This document shows, piece after piece, positions 27,628 to 35,396 of a stretch of DNA of 64,000 nucleotides. The position numbers were made by a program, and so were the translations under genes. The stretch lies in the NCBI RefSeq assembly GCF_004342905.1, contig NZ_SMAN01000004.1, forward strand, positions 62,001 to 126,000. Reading direction: 5' to 3'. The notes beneath the pieces were generated by a model, which was not told where the DNA came from, did not search any database, and worked only from the letters and a program-made list of their open reading frames with translations. This DNA comes from Melghiribacillus thermohalophilus. Its GTDB lineage: Bacteria; Bacillota; Bacilli; Bacillales; Alkalibacillaceae. Position 1 is the stretch's first letter; each line of letters starts with the position of its first letter.

Positions 27628-28457
27628 TGAAGATCCTGGTTCTGGGCGGAAGAGGAATGGCCGGGCATATGATTGTAGATTATTTTCATAAAAGAACAGA
27701 GCATGATATTTTTTATACCTCCCGTGACCGGGATGACAAAGAAGGTTTTTTTCTGGATGTAAGGGATCCAGATAAAACAGAACAATTGATCAAACAGGTA
27801 AGTCCGGATATTTTAATCAACTGTATCGGGCTGTTAAATGAAAATGCGAGCAAAAATAAAGTGGACGCCTTTTACGTCAATGGGATATTGCCGCATCAGC
27901 TGGCTTCGTGGATGGAGAGGAAAAACGGGAAGCTCATCCACATAAGCACGGATTGTGTATTTAGCGGAGAAAGGGGAAGTTATACCGAAAATGACCAGCC
28001 CGATCCAGTTTCAGTATATGGGAAGACAAAAGCTCTGGGGGAAATCAAGGAAAGTGATGTCCATCTTACGATTCGCACCTCGATGATTGGTCCGGAACTA
28101 AAAGAGAATGGGATTGGACTGTTTCAATGGTTTATGAAACAGAGGGGAGAAATTTTCGGATATAAACAAGTATTCTGGAATGGGGTAACGACACTGGAGC
28201 TGGCTAAAGCCATTAATCAAATGATCAATAACAATATCACTGGCTTATATCACCTTTGTTCTGAATCGAAAATATCGAAACATGATTTATTAAAATGGAT
28301 CAAACAAGTTTTTCAAAAAGATGATGTCCGAATACTGGAAGATGAATCCCATCAGCTTGATCGAACACTTCTTCAAACAAGATCGGATTTTCATTATGCA
28401 GTTCCGGACTATGAACAGATGCTGATCGAGCTGAAAAATTGGATGGATCAGTCATGA
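27627..28457 (+). CDS. RmlD-like nucleotide-sugar 4-reductase (WbvR-like)
   Basis: Predicted 276-residue SDR of the dTDP-4-dehydrorhamnose reductase group. It begins with GTG: LVLGGRGMAGHMIVDYF gives the cofactor motif, STDCVFSGERGSY is the RmlD signature and VYGKTKALGE the catalytic YxxxK. Unlike WbjC/CapF it has no cupin domain, and the short RmlD form is what is found in UDP-L-QuiNAc pathways (WbvR). The likely step is reduction of the 4-keto-L-sugar made by the preceding enzyme. ATGA overlap with the next gene. Confidence 0.85.
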   Translation: MKILVLGGRGMAGHMIVDYFHKRTEHDIFYTSRDRDDKEGFFLDVRDPDKTEQLIKQVSPDILINCIGLLNENASKNKVDAFYVNGILPHQLASWMERKNGKLIHISTDCVFSGERGSYTENDQPDPVSVYGKTKALGEIKESDVHLTIRTSMIGPELKENGIGLFQWFMKQRGEIFGYKQVFWNGVTTLELAKAINQMINNNITGLYHLCSESKISKHDLLKWIKQVFQKDDVRILEDESHQLDRTLLQTRSDFHYAVPDYEQMLIELKNWMDQS

Positions 28458-29368
28458 CTGTAACGTCCGATATTTTAATTACAGGTGCTGGTGGTTTTAC
28501 CGGTCAGCATGCATGCAGGTATTTTGCCAGTCAGGGTTATCGGGTTACCGCGTTAACCCATAAACAGCATCTGAAAGATCCGACAGATGATCAGGTTAAG
28601 GAAGTAAAGGGTGATCTGCTTGAATGGAAGCAGGTCAGGGATCTGGTGAAAACTGTAAGGCCAGAAAACATCCTTCATCTCGCAGGACAAAATCATGTAG
28701 AAGAATCCTGGTCACACCCCTTAAAGACAATGAACATGAATTTTTTGGCAACCCTTTACCTCCTGGAAGCCGTCCGTAATGAAAAACTGCCCGCAAAAAT
28801 ATTGCTTATCGGATCCGCACTTCAGAATGATCAGCCACACATGATGCCATCCAAACACCCCTATGAATTAAGCAAAACATTTCAAACGATGCTGGCGAAA
28901 AATTGGTCTGCATTTTATCAGATGAATATCGTCATAGCCAGACCCACTAATTTAATTGGCCCGGGGCCTTCCAGGGGGGTCTGTTCGATGATTGCGGAAA
29001 AAATTGCATCAATGGAAAAAAAGATGGAATCTGACCCTATAACAATTGATGACCCTTCAGTTCAAAGAGATTTTCTTGATGTCCGGGATGCTGTAGCCGC
29101 TTATGAACGGCTGTTTCAAAAAGGGATTCCGGGGGAAGAGTACGACGTCGGTTCTGGTAAAAGCAGGTCACTGGCTGAAGTGGTAGAAGCTTTTCAATCA
29201 CTAACCAGTGTTTCCTTACCTCAATATTCCATCCAGGAGAAAAACACATTCAGTGTAAATATAGAAAATATTAGACAACTTGGATGGAAACCAGTCCGAA
29301 GTTTCCCTGAATCTTTAAAAGATGTATTGAGCTATTATCGTATTCATGCTGAAAAGGAGGAAGCATAA
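28454..29368 (+). CDS. NAD-dependent epimerase/dehydratase (GDP-4-keto-6-deoxymannose reductase-like)
   Basis: Predicted 304-residue extended SDR. TGAGGFTGQHACRYF is the cofactor motif; HLAGQNHVEESWSHP and HPYELSKTFQTML (catalytic YELSK) resemble GDP-6-deoxy-D-lyxo-4-hexulose reductases (Rmd). The true nucleotide sugar cannot be read from sequence. It is translationally coupled to both neighbours (ATGA upstream, TAATG downstream), so it belongs to the same sugar pathway or supplies a second sugar. Confidence 0.8.
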   Translation: MTVTSDILITGAGGFTGQHACRYFASQGYRVTALTHKQHLKDPTDDQVKEVKGDLLEWKQVRDLVKTVRPENILHLAGQNHVEESWSHPLKTMNMNFLATLYLLEAVRNEKLPAKILLIGSALQNDQPHMMPSKHPYELSKTFQTMLAKNWSAFYQMNIVIARPTNLIGPGPSRGVCSMIAEKIASMEKKMESDPITIDDPSVQRDFLDVRDAVAAYERLFQKGIPGEEYDVGSGKSRSLAEVVEAFQSLTSVSLPQYSIQEKNTFSVNIENIRQLGWKPVRSFPESLKDVLSYYRIHAEKEEA

Positions 29369-30096
29369 TGGAAAAAGTATCCATTATCATTCCCTTTTAT
29401 AATTGTCCTTTTATCGATCAGGCCATTCAAAGTGCATTGAACCAGACCTACCAAAATGTGGAGGTTATTGTGGTGAATGACGGTTCTACATCCCATACGA
29501 GACAAATATCACCTTTTTTATCAAAAATCAAGTATATCGAAAAGGGGCATGCAGGGACTGCGAGTGCTTTAAATGCTGGCATCACCCATGCAACCGGCGA
29601 GTATTTTGCCTGGCTCAGTTCAGATGATGTATTCTTACCCGATAAAATTCAGAAACAACTGGCACATATGAAAATAAACCGGACAAAAGTATCCCACACC
29701 GCTTATAAGTTAATCGACGGGAAGGGTCAAAATATTGGAAGTCCGATTCAGTTTCATTTTGCCAATAAACAATCATTTTATAAAACATTGCTGAAACAAT
29801 GCCCGGTGAATGGCAGTACGGTGATGACCCATATGGATGTATTTCAGAAGGTTGGACTTTTCGATGAGTCATTAAGGTTCACTCAGGATTATGATATGTG
29901 GTTAAGACTAGCCAAAATATATGACTTTACGTATTTAAAATGGCCTCTCATTCAATATCGGGTCCATACCGGAATGGGGAGTTTTAAATATGCATCAGGG
30001 TTGAGAAAAGAAACGATGAAAGTAATGGACAGACACAGGAAGGACATTAAACAGTTGATAATAAGGGAGAGAAAGAAAAAATGGACTAATCACTGA
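29368..30096 (+). CDS. Glycosyltransferase family 2 protein (paralogue of the 22493 product)
   Basis: Predicted 242-residue GT-A enzyme: VSIIIPFYNCPFIDQAI, VVNDGS, GTASALNAGI, LSSDD and TQDYDMWLRL. The pattern matches the 22493 product closely, indicating a duplication within the island. Lys/Arg-rich C-terminus, no membrane segment. One-base overlap with the upstream SDR gene, AAAGGAGG just before the start. Confidence 0.87.
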   Translation: MEKVSIIIPFYNCPFIDQAIQSALNQTYQNVEVIVVNDGSTSHTRQISPFLSKIKYIEKGHAGTASALNAGITHATGEYFAWLSSDDVFLPDKIQKQLAHMKINRTKVSHTAYKLIDGKGQNIGSPIQFHFANKQSFYKTLLKQCPVNGSTVMTHMDVFQKVGLFDESLRFTQDYDMWLRLAKIYDFTYLKWPLIQYRVHTGMGSFKYASGLRKETMKVMDRHRKDIKQLIIRERKKKWTNH

Positions 30097-30118
30097 TTCG
30101 AACACTTTTCATAAGATA
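30092..30118 (+). promoter_or_regulatory. Sigma-K-type promoter for the GT2 gene at 30151
   Basis: AC (30092-30093), 16 bases, CATAAGATA (30110-30118): a full match to AC-N16/17-CATANNNTA. It lies 32 bases before ATG 30151, the same distance as for the minus-strand sites at 22.37 and 33.94 kb. Confidence 0.55.
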
Positions 30119-30150
30119 AAACAGAAGATAAAGAGAAAGGTGGGTCTGGT

Positions 30151-31026
30151 ATGACTAAAAAACCTATAGTTTCCATTATCTTCCCGGCAAAAAATGAAGG
30201 GAATCATGTAAAAGAGACACTCCAATCCTTATTTTCGGTAAAAACCCATGTAACTTTTGAAGCCATTGTAGTCGATGATCATTCTGATGACGGATGCTGT
30301 CATTTTTTAAAACATCCCAGCTCTTTTCAGGGAGTGAAGCTTATTGAAACGAAGGGACTTGGAGCCTCTAACGCAAGAAATGAAGGAGCTAAACATGCAA
30401 ATGGAGAGTATTTCGTATTTTGTGATGCTCATTTACAATTTGAACATAGGTGGTTAGACCGTCTACTAGAGCCGCTTCAGCACAACAGGGCGGATGCCGT
30501 TACCCCTGGCATAGCTGCTTCTGAAAACCCACATCATATCGGGTATGGACAAACATTAAACAGTAAATTGAAAGTTACCTGGAATCCGAGACCCAATCAT
30601 CTTTCGGAGACAGCTATTTTGCCAGGGGGCTGCTTGATGATTCATCGAGATGTTTTTGAACATGTGGGAGGGTTTGACAGGGGGTTCAAAGTATGGGGAT
30701 ATGAGGATGTAGAATTGTCTATTAAATTATGGCTATTCGGTTATCGTCTTTCTGTTTGTCCCGTTGTAACTATTTTGCATAAATTCAGGAAATCTCATCC
30801 ATATCAGGTATCCATGAAACATGTCCATTATAACCTTCTCAGGATGGCCTATTCTCATTTCAATTTTAAACGGATTCAGAAATGCAAAAAATTAATTGAT
30901 CATGATGCCCATTCCATTCAAAGGGACATTATTCGTGATGGCGTGTTATCCCGGCGGGAAATGTATTTTAAAATGCGAAAGTATGATGATGAATGGTTTT
31001 TTCGAAAATTCAACATTCCATTTTAG
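30151..31026 (+). CDS. Glycosyltransferase family 2, polypeptide GalNAc-transferase-like
   Basis: Predicted 291-residue GT-A enzyme. It begins VSIIFPAKNEGNHVKETLQSLF; FCDAHLQFEHRWLD supplies the DxH metal motif, and PGGCLMIHRDVFEHVGGFDRGFKVWGYEDVELSIKLW, read in parts, gives the GGFD and WGYEDVELS motifs typical of GT2/GT27-type polypeptide or chondroitin transferases. A DxH plus WGxEDxE arrangement is compatible with protein O-glycosylation. AAAGGTGG sets the ATG. It has its own sigma-K-like promoter. Confidence 0.85.
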   Translation: MTKKPIVSIIFPAKNEGNHVKETLQSLFSVKTHVTFEAIVVDDHSDDGCCHFLKHPSSFQGVKLIETKGLGASNARNEGAKHANGEYFVFCDAHLQFEHRWLDRLLEPLQHNRADAVTPGIAASENPHHIGYGQTLNSKLKVTWNPRPNHLSETAILPGGCLMIHRDVFEHVGGFDRGFKVWGYEDVELSIKLWLFGYRLSVCPVVTILHKFRKSHPYQVSMKHVHYNLLRMAYSHFNFKRIQKCKKLIDHDAHSIQRDIIRDGVLSRREMYFKMRKYDDEWFFRKFNIPF

Positions 31027-31032
31027 TCCATG

Positions 31033-31061
31033 AAAAAATCCCCAGAAATCGTTTCTGGGAA
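31033..31061 (-). terminator. Terminator of the coiled-coil/JAMM operon (minus strand)
   Basis: On the minus strand the arms 31060-31052 and 31048-31040 (TCCCAGAAA with TTTCTGGGG) close a three-base loop and are followed by TTTTTT (31038-31033). Confidence 0.75.
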
Positions 31062-31424
31062 TTAAATCATGTTAAACTCGGCACGCTCCGCCTTCCCTTT
31101 GCGAATATAATAACATTGAACATCCGGAGAGGAAGATGCAAGAGAGACAATAAAATAGGGAAGGTTCTGGTAATGAAAATGATCCATGTCTTCTTTCGAT
31201 GGATATGGACTTGCGGAAGGATGGGAATGAAAAACTCCCATAAATTGTTCACCCAGATAGTGTATTCTTTCCAGGACATCATTGATTTCTTCCGGATCCA
31301 TCATAAAAGATTCGGGACTGGCATCTATGTTTTTCATTTTCCAGATTCGGGAAATTACAGTCGAGTTTCCTGAAAGAATTCCACAGCCTTCGTTAGGAAG
31401 TTCGGAAATACAATGGTCAATCAT
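31062..31424 (-). CDS. JAMM/MPN (JAB1/Mov34) metalloprotease-like protein, start uncertain
   Basis: The frame encodes 120 residues from the first ATG. The zinc-protease motif is complete: Glu in LPNEGCGILSG, HSHPSASPYPSKED (HxHP...S...D). Conserved family sequence continues in the same frame upstream of this ATG (HAILIHRHAYDA), so 31424 is probably not the true N-terminus. No ATG, GTG or TTG lies in that upstream part, and no ribosome site precedes 31424. A separate frame upstream (31587-31465) has a good ribosome site and would join this one if one A were lost from the A8 run at 31495-31488. Bacterial JAMM proteins cleave ubiquitin-like or sulfur-carrier fusions; the target here is unknown. 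Confidence 0.72.
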   Translation of the reverse strand: MIDHCISELPNEGCGILSGNSTVISRIWKMKNIDASPESFMMDPEEINDVLERIHYLGEQFMGVFHSHPSASPYPSKEDMDHFHYQNLPYFIVSLASSSPDVQCYYIRKGKAERAEFNMI

Positions 31425-31464
31425 GGCATCATACGCATGTCGATGAATCAGAATGGCATGGTGT

Positions 31465-31587
31465 TTACTTGCAGCAGTCCGATCCCCTTTTTTTTCTAAT
31501 CGTTTTTTTAAACGTGAGAGAAGGTTTGCTGGTTACTGGAACTGACCTTTTTCTTCTGTACAGCAATTGAAGATCGCTTCTTTTCAA
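31465..31587 (-). other. Possible N-terminal exon-like frame of the JAMM gene (frameshifted)
   Basis: A 40-codon frame starts at TTG 31587, with AAAGGAG at 8-base spacing, and ends at TAA 31465. It is very basic (Lys/Arg-rich). It overlaps the upstream extension of the JAMM frame, which is open from just after 31530. Deleting one base in the A8 tract (31495-31488, followed by GGGG) would give one 174-residue protein. It could be programmed slippage, a real frameshift mutation, a sequencing error or an independent small gene. Confidence 0.4.
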
Positions 31588-31615
31588 TCTGATCACTCCT
31601 TTCAACATTGAACCT

Positions 31616-32608
31616 TTATTGGGTATATTTAAAAGGGTTAAAAATTAAACGTTCCTCAGCCTGATCGGTTTCAGGATAATAGGAAGGCTGGAACTGTTCT
31701 GAAATGTGGCTTGATTTGTAATCGCTATTTTCCTGATGTGTCTTCTTTTTCTTTGGTGCATCTGATTGTCTGTTTCGTTCCATTTTTCTTAATAGCAACT
31801 TTAATTCATTCATTTCATTTTTGTAGCTTTGTTCTAAATCTTTACTCATTTTTTCCATATGGTCAAAAAACGTTTCGTATTCTGTGAGTTGATCCTGAAG
31901 CTTTTGCAATGTAATCATGATTTCGTTCATTTTATCTTCGTATGGTATTTGTTTCGTTTTTTTTTCGTCGTTATTCCAGAAATTGAAAAACATTTCTCTA
32001 ATCCCTCCTTCTTTATGATCATTTTCAGCTGTCAAATGAAGATCATTTATGATCTGGGCGAAATAATTCTTTTTTTCATCAATGAATTGTTGAATATTTA
32101 GATGTTTAGATTCATATCTCTTAATTGTGTGAAACATTTGATCGAGCATATAGGTTTTCTTTTTTACTAAATAATTGAATAGCTCTTTACATCTGGTATC
32201 TGTTTTTGTTTTCTCTAAATTATGCACATGTCTGGATAAAAAAAGAATGGTTTGCTGGCTTTCGGATAGCCGATCATTCAACTTTTTTAATTGGCGGCTC
32301 AACTCTTCGTTTTTTTTCATTTGATATTGACGGTCTTTTTTGGATATCGTTTGTTTTTGTTGAATTGCATTTAATCGTCTGATCAAAGATTGAATCCTGT
32401 TTTTCATGTCTGGACTTTCATCTGCATTACATTCACTATTCTGGAAGTGTGTGCGTATAACGGTTAGCCGATGTCTGGAATTCATAACATCACGTGAAAT
32501 CTTTCGGGTTTCCAATTCATATTCGTCAAGCTGTTTTTTTAATTGATCCGTTTTCCATCCCAAAAAGGCAAGGGACCGGTTGTCAGAAGGAACCGTTTGA
32601 TTAGACAT
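31616..32608 (-). CDS. Coiled-coil protein of unknown function
   Basis: Predicted 330 residues, highly charged and helical: heptad-like Leu/Ile spacing runs through about residues 15-270, with a polar C-terminal tail (KKKTHQENSDYKSSHISEQF). No signal peptide, membrane segment or enzyme motif. AAAGGAGG precedes the ATG. It is 28 bases upstream of the JAMM reading frame and probably cotranscribed. A structural or scaffold role, for example in spore surface assembly, is suggested only by context. The product at 35414 is a second coiled-coil protein in the same island. Confidence 0.7.
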   Translation of the reverse strand: MSNQTVPSDNRSLAFLGWKTDQLKKQLDEYELETRKISRDVMNSRHRLTVIRTHFQNSECNADESPDMKNRIQSLIRRLNAIQQKQTISKKDRQYQMKKNEELSRQLKKLNDRLSESQQTILFLSRHVHNLEKTKTDTRCKELFNYLVKKKTYMLDQMFHTIKRYESKHLNIQQFIDEKKNYFAQIINDLHLTAENDHKEGGIREMFFNFWNNDEKKTKQIPYEDKMNEIMITLQKLQDQLTEYETFFDHMEKMSKDLEQSYKNEMNELKLLLRKMERNRQSDAPKKKKTHQENSDYKSSHISEQFQPSYYPETDQAEERLIFNPFKYTQ

Positions 32609-32706
32609 GAAAGATCCTCCTTTCTTTCATTAGTATATTCATTGAACAGAATGGGATTGAATCAGTCCGGGAAAAATAGGCGTATGTAGCAAAAAATAGA
32701 GAGTAA

Positions 32707-32725
32707 GGGGAGTTAAGTCCTCCCC
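32707..32725 (-). terminator. Possible terminator after the Cys-rich protein gene
   Basis: A six-base GGGGAG/CTCCCC stem on the minus strand with a seven-base loop. The T-run comes about nine bases later, so the terminator is weak. Confidence 0.35.
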
Positions 32726-32734
32726 ACACCCTTA

Positions 32735-33916
32735 TTAATCATCATCATTATTATTTGTAAGAATATCGTTAAAGGTACGGCATTCGCTGTAATTGACAAG
32801 TGCATCTACTACTCCGCTATCAAACACAACCTGACCTGAACTGTTTCTCAGGATTAAGCGGAACTGATCTGGATCATTGAAAATGTTAAGTTCATAGAAC
32901 AGCGTTTCTTCCGTTCCATCAAATGAACGTCTTCCCTCGCCAAACGCTGTCAATGACTCTTCAGCCAGATTGCTTGTGACCCGTTCAATTGTTGTAGGAA
33001 CAAATGTAAAACTATAATCAAACGGAGATGGAGTAGGAGTTGGCGTTGGTGTAGTATCTGGATCCGTAGCATCAAATTCATAGTAGAACGTGCTATTAGC
33101 CACTGAACACTCTTGAGCAATTTCAGCTTCAAGTGTCGATAAACCAGTTACGACTGTTCCGTTAAACTCTGCGACGGTATCTTCATTTCGGGCCAATGCA
33201 GTAGCCTGGCTTTCAGTATTTTGTCTAGGGAAGATGGCGGGACATTGCTCAGGAAATTCGAGCAGATCAAGATCACAAGGGAACGTTTGCTCAGGTAATT
33301 CAATATCATTCGGACGAGGAAAGCAAAATTTAGCCAGTACTTCTAATTTGACCGGGTATTCAACCTGAACATCTTTACAAAGGATTACCCTCACAGGAAC
33401 CATTGGTCCAAATGGATCCGATCCCATTAACACCCCATTATTTGATGGGCAAATAACCTGTGTGGCCCGGCAGTTGATATTGTCATTTGTAATTCCAGAG
33501 GGAACACATAGGGCAATCTCATCCCTGAATTGGGTACGTACGGTAAACGTGCAGGCTACATTGCCATTAATTAGAACAGAGACTTCTACTGGTACAGTCC
33601 ATATAATCTGAACTCTTCCTGGATTTCCATTTTCAAGTATGGTCGCGTTGCACAGTACATCATCCGGGTCTGCCGGGTCGCATTGCACGGTTACTTCTTC
33701 TCCCTGTTGAAGGGCATTTGTAACAGCTGTACGGCAGGCCTCATCTGGAATCATGTTTTTGTTTTGATATTCAGTTGTAAAGAAAACCCAGTCGTAAACT
33801 TTATCTACACGAATGCATTCGGGAGTCAGGTCATTTGGATCTAATGGAATGCCTGTTGGAGTCGGTGAAGGAGTAATCTGTGATCCCCTGATCGATTTAC
33901 GCTTACTCACAAACAT
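32735..33916 (-). CDS. Cysteine-rich protein with Thr-Pro stretches, candidate spore-surface protein
   Basis: Predicted 393 residues with roughly 15 cysteines, no signal peptide and no membrane segment. Near the N-terminus is ITPSPTPTGIP, then a region starting ECIRVDKVYDWVFFTTEY, a beta-rich section (VQIIWTVPVEVSVLING, ACTFTVRTQF, PVRVILCKDVQVEYPVKLEV), a Thr-Pro linker DTTPTPTPTPSP around residue 292, a second beta-rich domain and an acidic tail (NNNDDD). Cys-rich, leaderless proteins of this kind occur in spore coats and exosporia. A full sigma-K-type promoter lies 27 bases upstream. The Thr/Ser-Pro stretches are plausible O-glycosylation sites for the neighbouring transferases. The family is not one I can name. 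Confidence 0.7.
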   Translation of the reverse strand: MFVSKRKSIRGSQITPSPTPTGIPLDPNDLTPECIRVDKVYDWVFFTTEYQNKNMIPDEACRTAVTNALQQGEEVTVQCDPADPDDVLCNATILENGNPGRVQIIWTVPVEVSVLINGNVACTFTVRTQFRDEIALCVPSGITNDNINCRATQVICPSNNGVLMGSDPFGPMVPVRVILCKDVQVEYPVKLEVLAKFCFPRPNDIELPEQTFPCDLDLLEFPEQCPAIFPRQNTESQATALARNEDTVAEFNGTVVTGLSTLEAEIAQECSVANSTFYYEFDATDPDTTPTPTPTPSPFDYSFTFVPTTIERVTSNLAEESLTAFGEGRRSFDGTEETLFYELNIFNDPDQFRLILRNSSGQVVFDSGVVDALVNYSECRTFNDILTNNNDDD

Positions 33917-33942
33917 TCATCCTTTCTGTATTGGAGTCACTA

Positions 33943-33969
33943 TATCGTATGGCTAAATGGGGGTTCGGT
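33943..33969 (-). promoter_or_regulatory. Sigma-K-type promoter for the Cys-rich protein gene
   Basis: On the minus strand: AC (33969-33968), 16 bases, CATACGATA (33951-33943). Full match to the consensus, 27 bases before the start codon. Confidence 0.55.
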
Positions 33970-34062
33970 AAATTTTAAATGCCTATTTTTGTGAAATTTT
34001 TTAGATTTTGTTTTATTTTTGAATGACTTATATAGACGGAATAGCAAGAGGAGGTTGGGCAT

Positions 34063-35211
34063 TTGCATATCCCTGTTTTTTTGAATGAAAACAAAGTACT
34101 GGAAATTCCTTCTAGCGATTTAATAAAATTTAAACGGTTTTGCGAGTTAAATGGGTATCAGCTCAAGTGGAAAGATTCCCTACAGGGAATAAAAATAGAA
34201 TCAGCTCTTCCCCAGAAGATGATTAACATCAATCTGTCGGATCATGGTCAAAAAAAAGAAGAGATGTACATGAAGAAGGAGCTTACACGATTATTAAATG
34301 GAGATGTTTTATTTGTCAGTAATCAACATCATGAAAAAAAAACTGCTGACCTAACACTTGTTCTGGAAGGAAGGGTAAATCCATACACAAGTACTCCTAC
34401 AGTGACCATTTTATATACAGTTGACCTAAAACCTCATTTTAAAAAACATCTGGATGCATTCCGGATTCAGAACAACTTTAAACGGGCAGCAGATAAAAAT
34501 ACAAGTCTGCTGATTGTCCAGTTGAATATTCCTAAAGCCCTTGAGGATTCTGACCAATCTTTCTACAGGAGGCTCGCGATCTCACTCGCTTCGGGGATTA
34601 TGGACTATTTCCTGGACAAAAAAAATAGCAGCCACGCATTCCCTGTCGAAGTGTTAAAGATGTTTACCGGCAACCACCAAAACAATCAAGTATCCATTGC
34701 ACCCAAAGAATCATCCCGTTTGCCAAAAAGGGTTCCCGGTACCAGGGAACAACTCATTGATATGTATCTGGATTATACGATTTATCCCTCCAGTGAAGAA
34801 GAGATGTACATTATAAAGGGAGATATAGTTATCAAAAACAGCGGAAACACAGATGTAAACAATCCTCTAGTATGTTTAAAAGTAGACCCGGTTGACACGA
34901 TTTCAATCGGGGGACAAATTTTGCCTCCTGATATAGCTGAAACCATGGGAGTGCACACATCAAAAGGAATTAGTGGTTGGAAATTCATGTATGAAGACTG
35001 GTTTGAACGGGCGAAAGAACGGGGAGAATACTGGATATCTCCAATATCCGATTTTACGATAACATCTGGAGAGCAACTAAAAATAAGTGATGTACAATTT
35101 ATTGTAAAAAAACCTTCACAGCAAAACATGGCTAGAATCAAAAGTTTTCTGATTACTTCTGAACAAAACCAAAAATTTCCTTCCCAAAACAGTATAACCA
35201 TTTCTTTTTAA
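34063..35211 (+). CDS. Unknown two-part protein with C-terminal beta-sandwich-like domain
   Basis: Predicted 382 residues starting at TTG 34063, set by AAGAGGAGG with 8-base spacing. The N-terminal part (about 1-210) is alpha/beta with charged helices; the C-terminal part (about 235-360) is beta-rich and has CARDB/Ig-like features: IVIKNSGNTDVNNPLVCLKV, then ERGEYWISPISDFTI and SGEQLKISDVQFIV. No signal peptide or membrane segment. It diverges from the Cys-rich protein gene across 146 bases in which I find no plus-strand sigma-K site. Function unknown; a surface or coat component is an inference from neighbours. Confidence 0.6.
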   Translation: MHIPVFLNENKVLEIPSSDLIKFKRFCELNGYQLKWKDSLQGIKIESALPQKMININLSDHGQKKEEMYMKKELTRLLNGDVLFVSNQHHEKKTADLTLVLEGRVNPYTSTPTVTILYTVDLKPHFKKHLDAFRIQNNFKRAADKNTSLLIVQLNIPKALEDSDQSFYRRLAISLASGIMDYFLDKKNSSHAFPVEVLKMFTGNHQNNQVSIAPKESSRLPKRVPGTREQLIDMYLDYTIYPSSEEEMYIIKGDIVIKNSGNTDVNNPLVCLKVDPVDTISIGGQILPPDIAETMGVHTSKGISGWKFMYEDWFERAKERGEYWISPISDFTITSGEQLKISDVQFIVKKPSQQNMARIKSFLITSEQNQKFPSQNSITISF

Positions 35212-35225
35212 GGTGATCGGGTCTG

Positions 35226-35251
35226 CCGCAATCCTCAGGGTTGCGGTATTT
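35226..35251 (+). terminator. Hairpin after the 34063 gene, possible terminator
   Basis: A nine-base stem (35226-35234 with 35238-35246, one G-T pair) with a three-base loop, followed by only a short TATTT. It could terminate weakly or protect the mRNA end. Confidence 0.45.
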
Positions 35252-35396
35252 GAGTTATCCCCGGAATCACTGCATCTAACTGAAAGTCCTCAGGCAGCTC
35301 CCAGGATCAGTGCTGCGTTCCCTAATCAGGAATGTTTGATGAATGTTATTCACTGGACTGTCCGATCGGGCATATGCTGAAGGAGGGGGATCCATT

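Noticed and set aside
32609-32734. Sigma-K promoter for the 31616 coiled-coil gene
   Set aside because: The nearest candidates (AATATACTA, and CATACGCCTA with a four-base gap) each break the consensus, and no AC lies at the right distance for the first.
35352-35379. Sigma-K-like promoter before the second coiled-coil gene
   Set aside because: One mismatch in the -10 (TG for TA), and the implied start would cut into the strongest ribosome site of the region.
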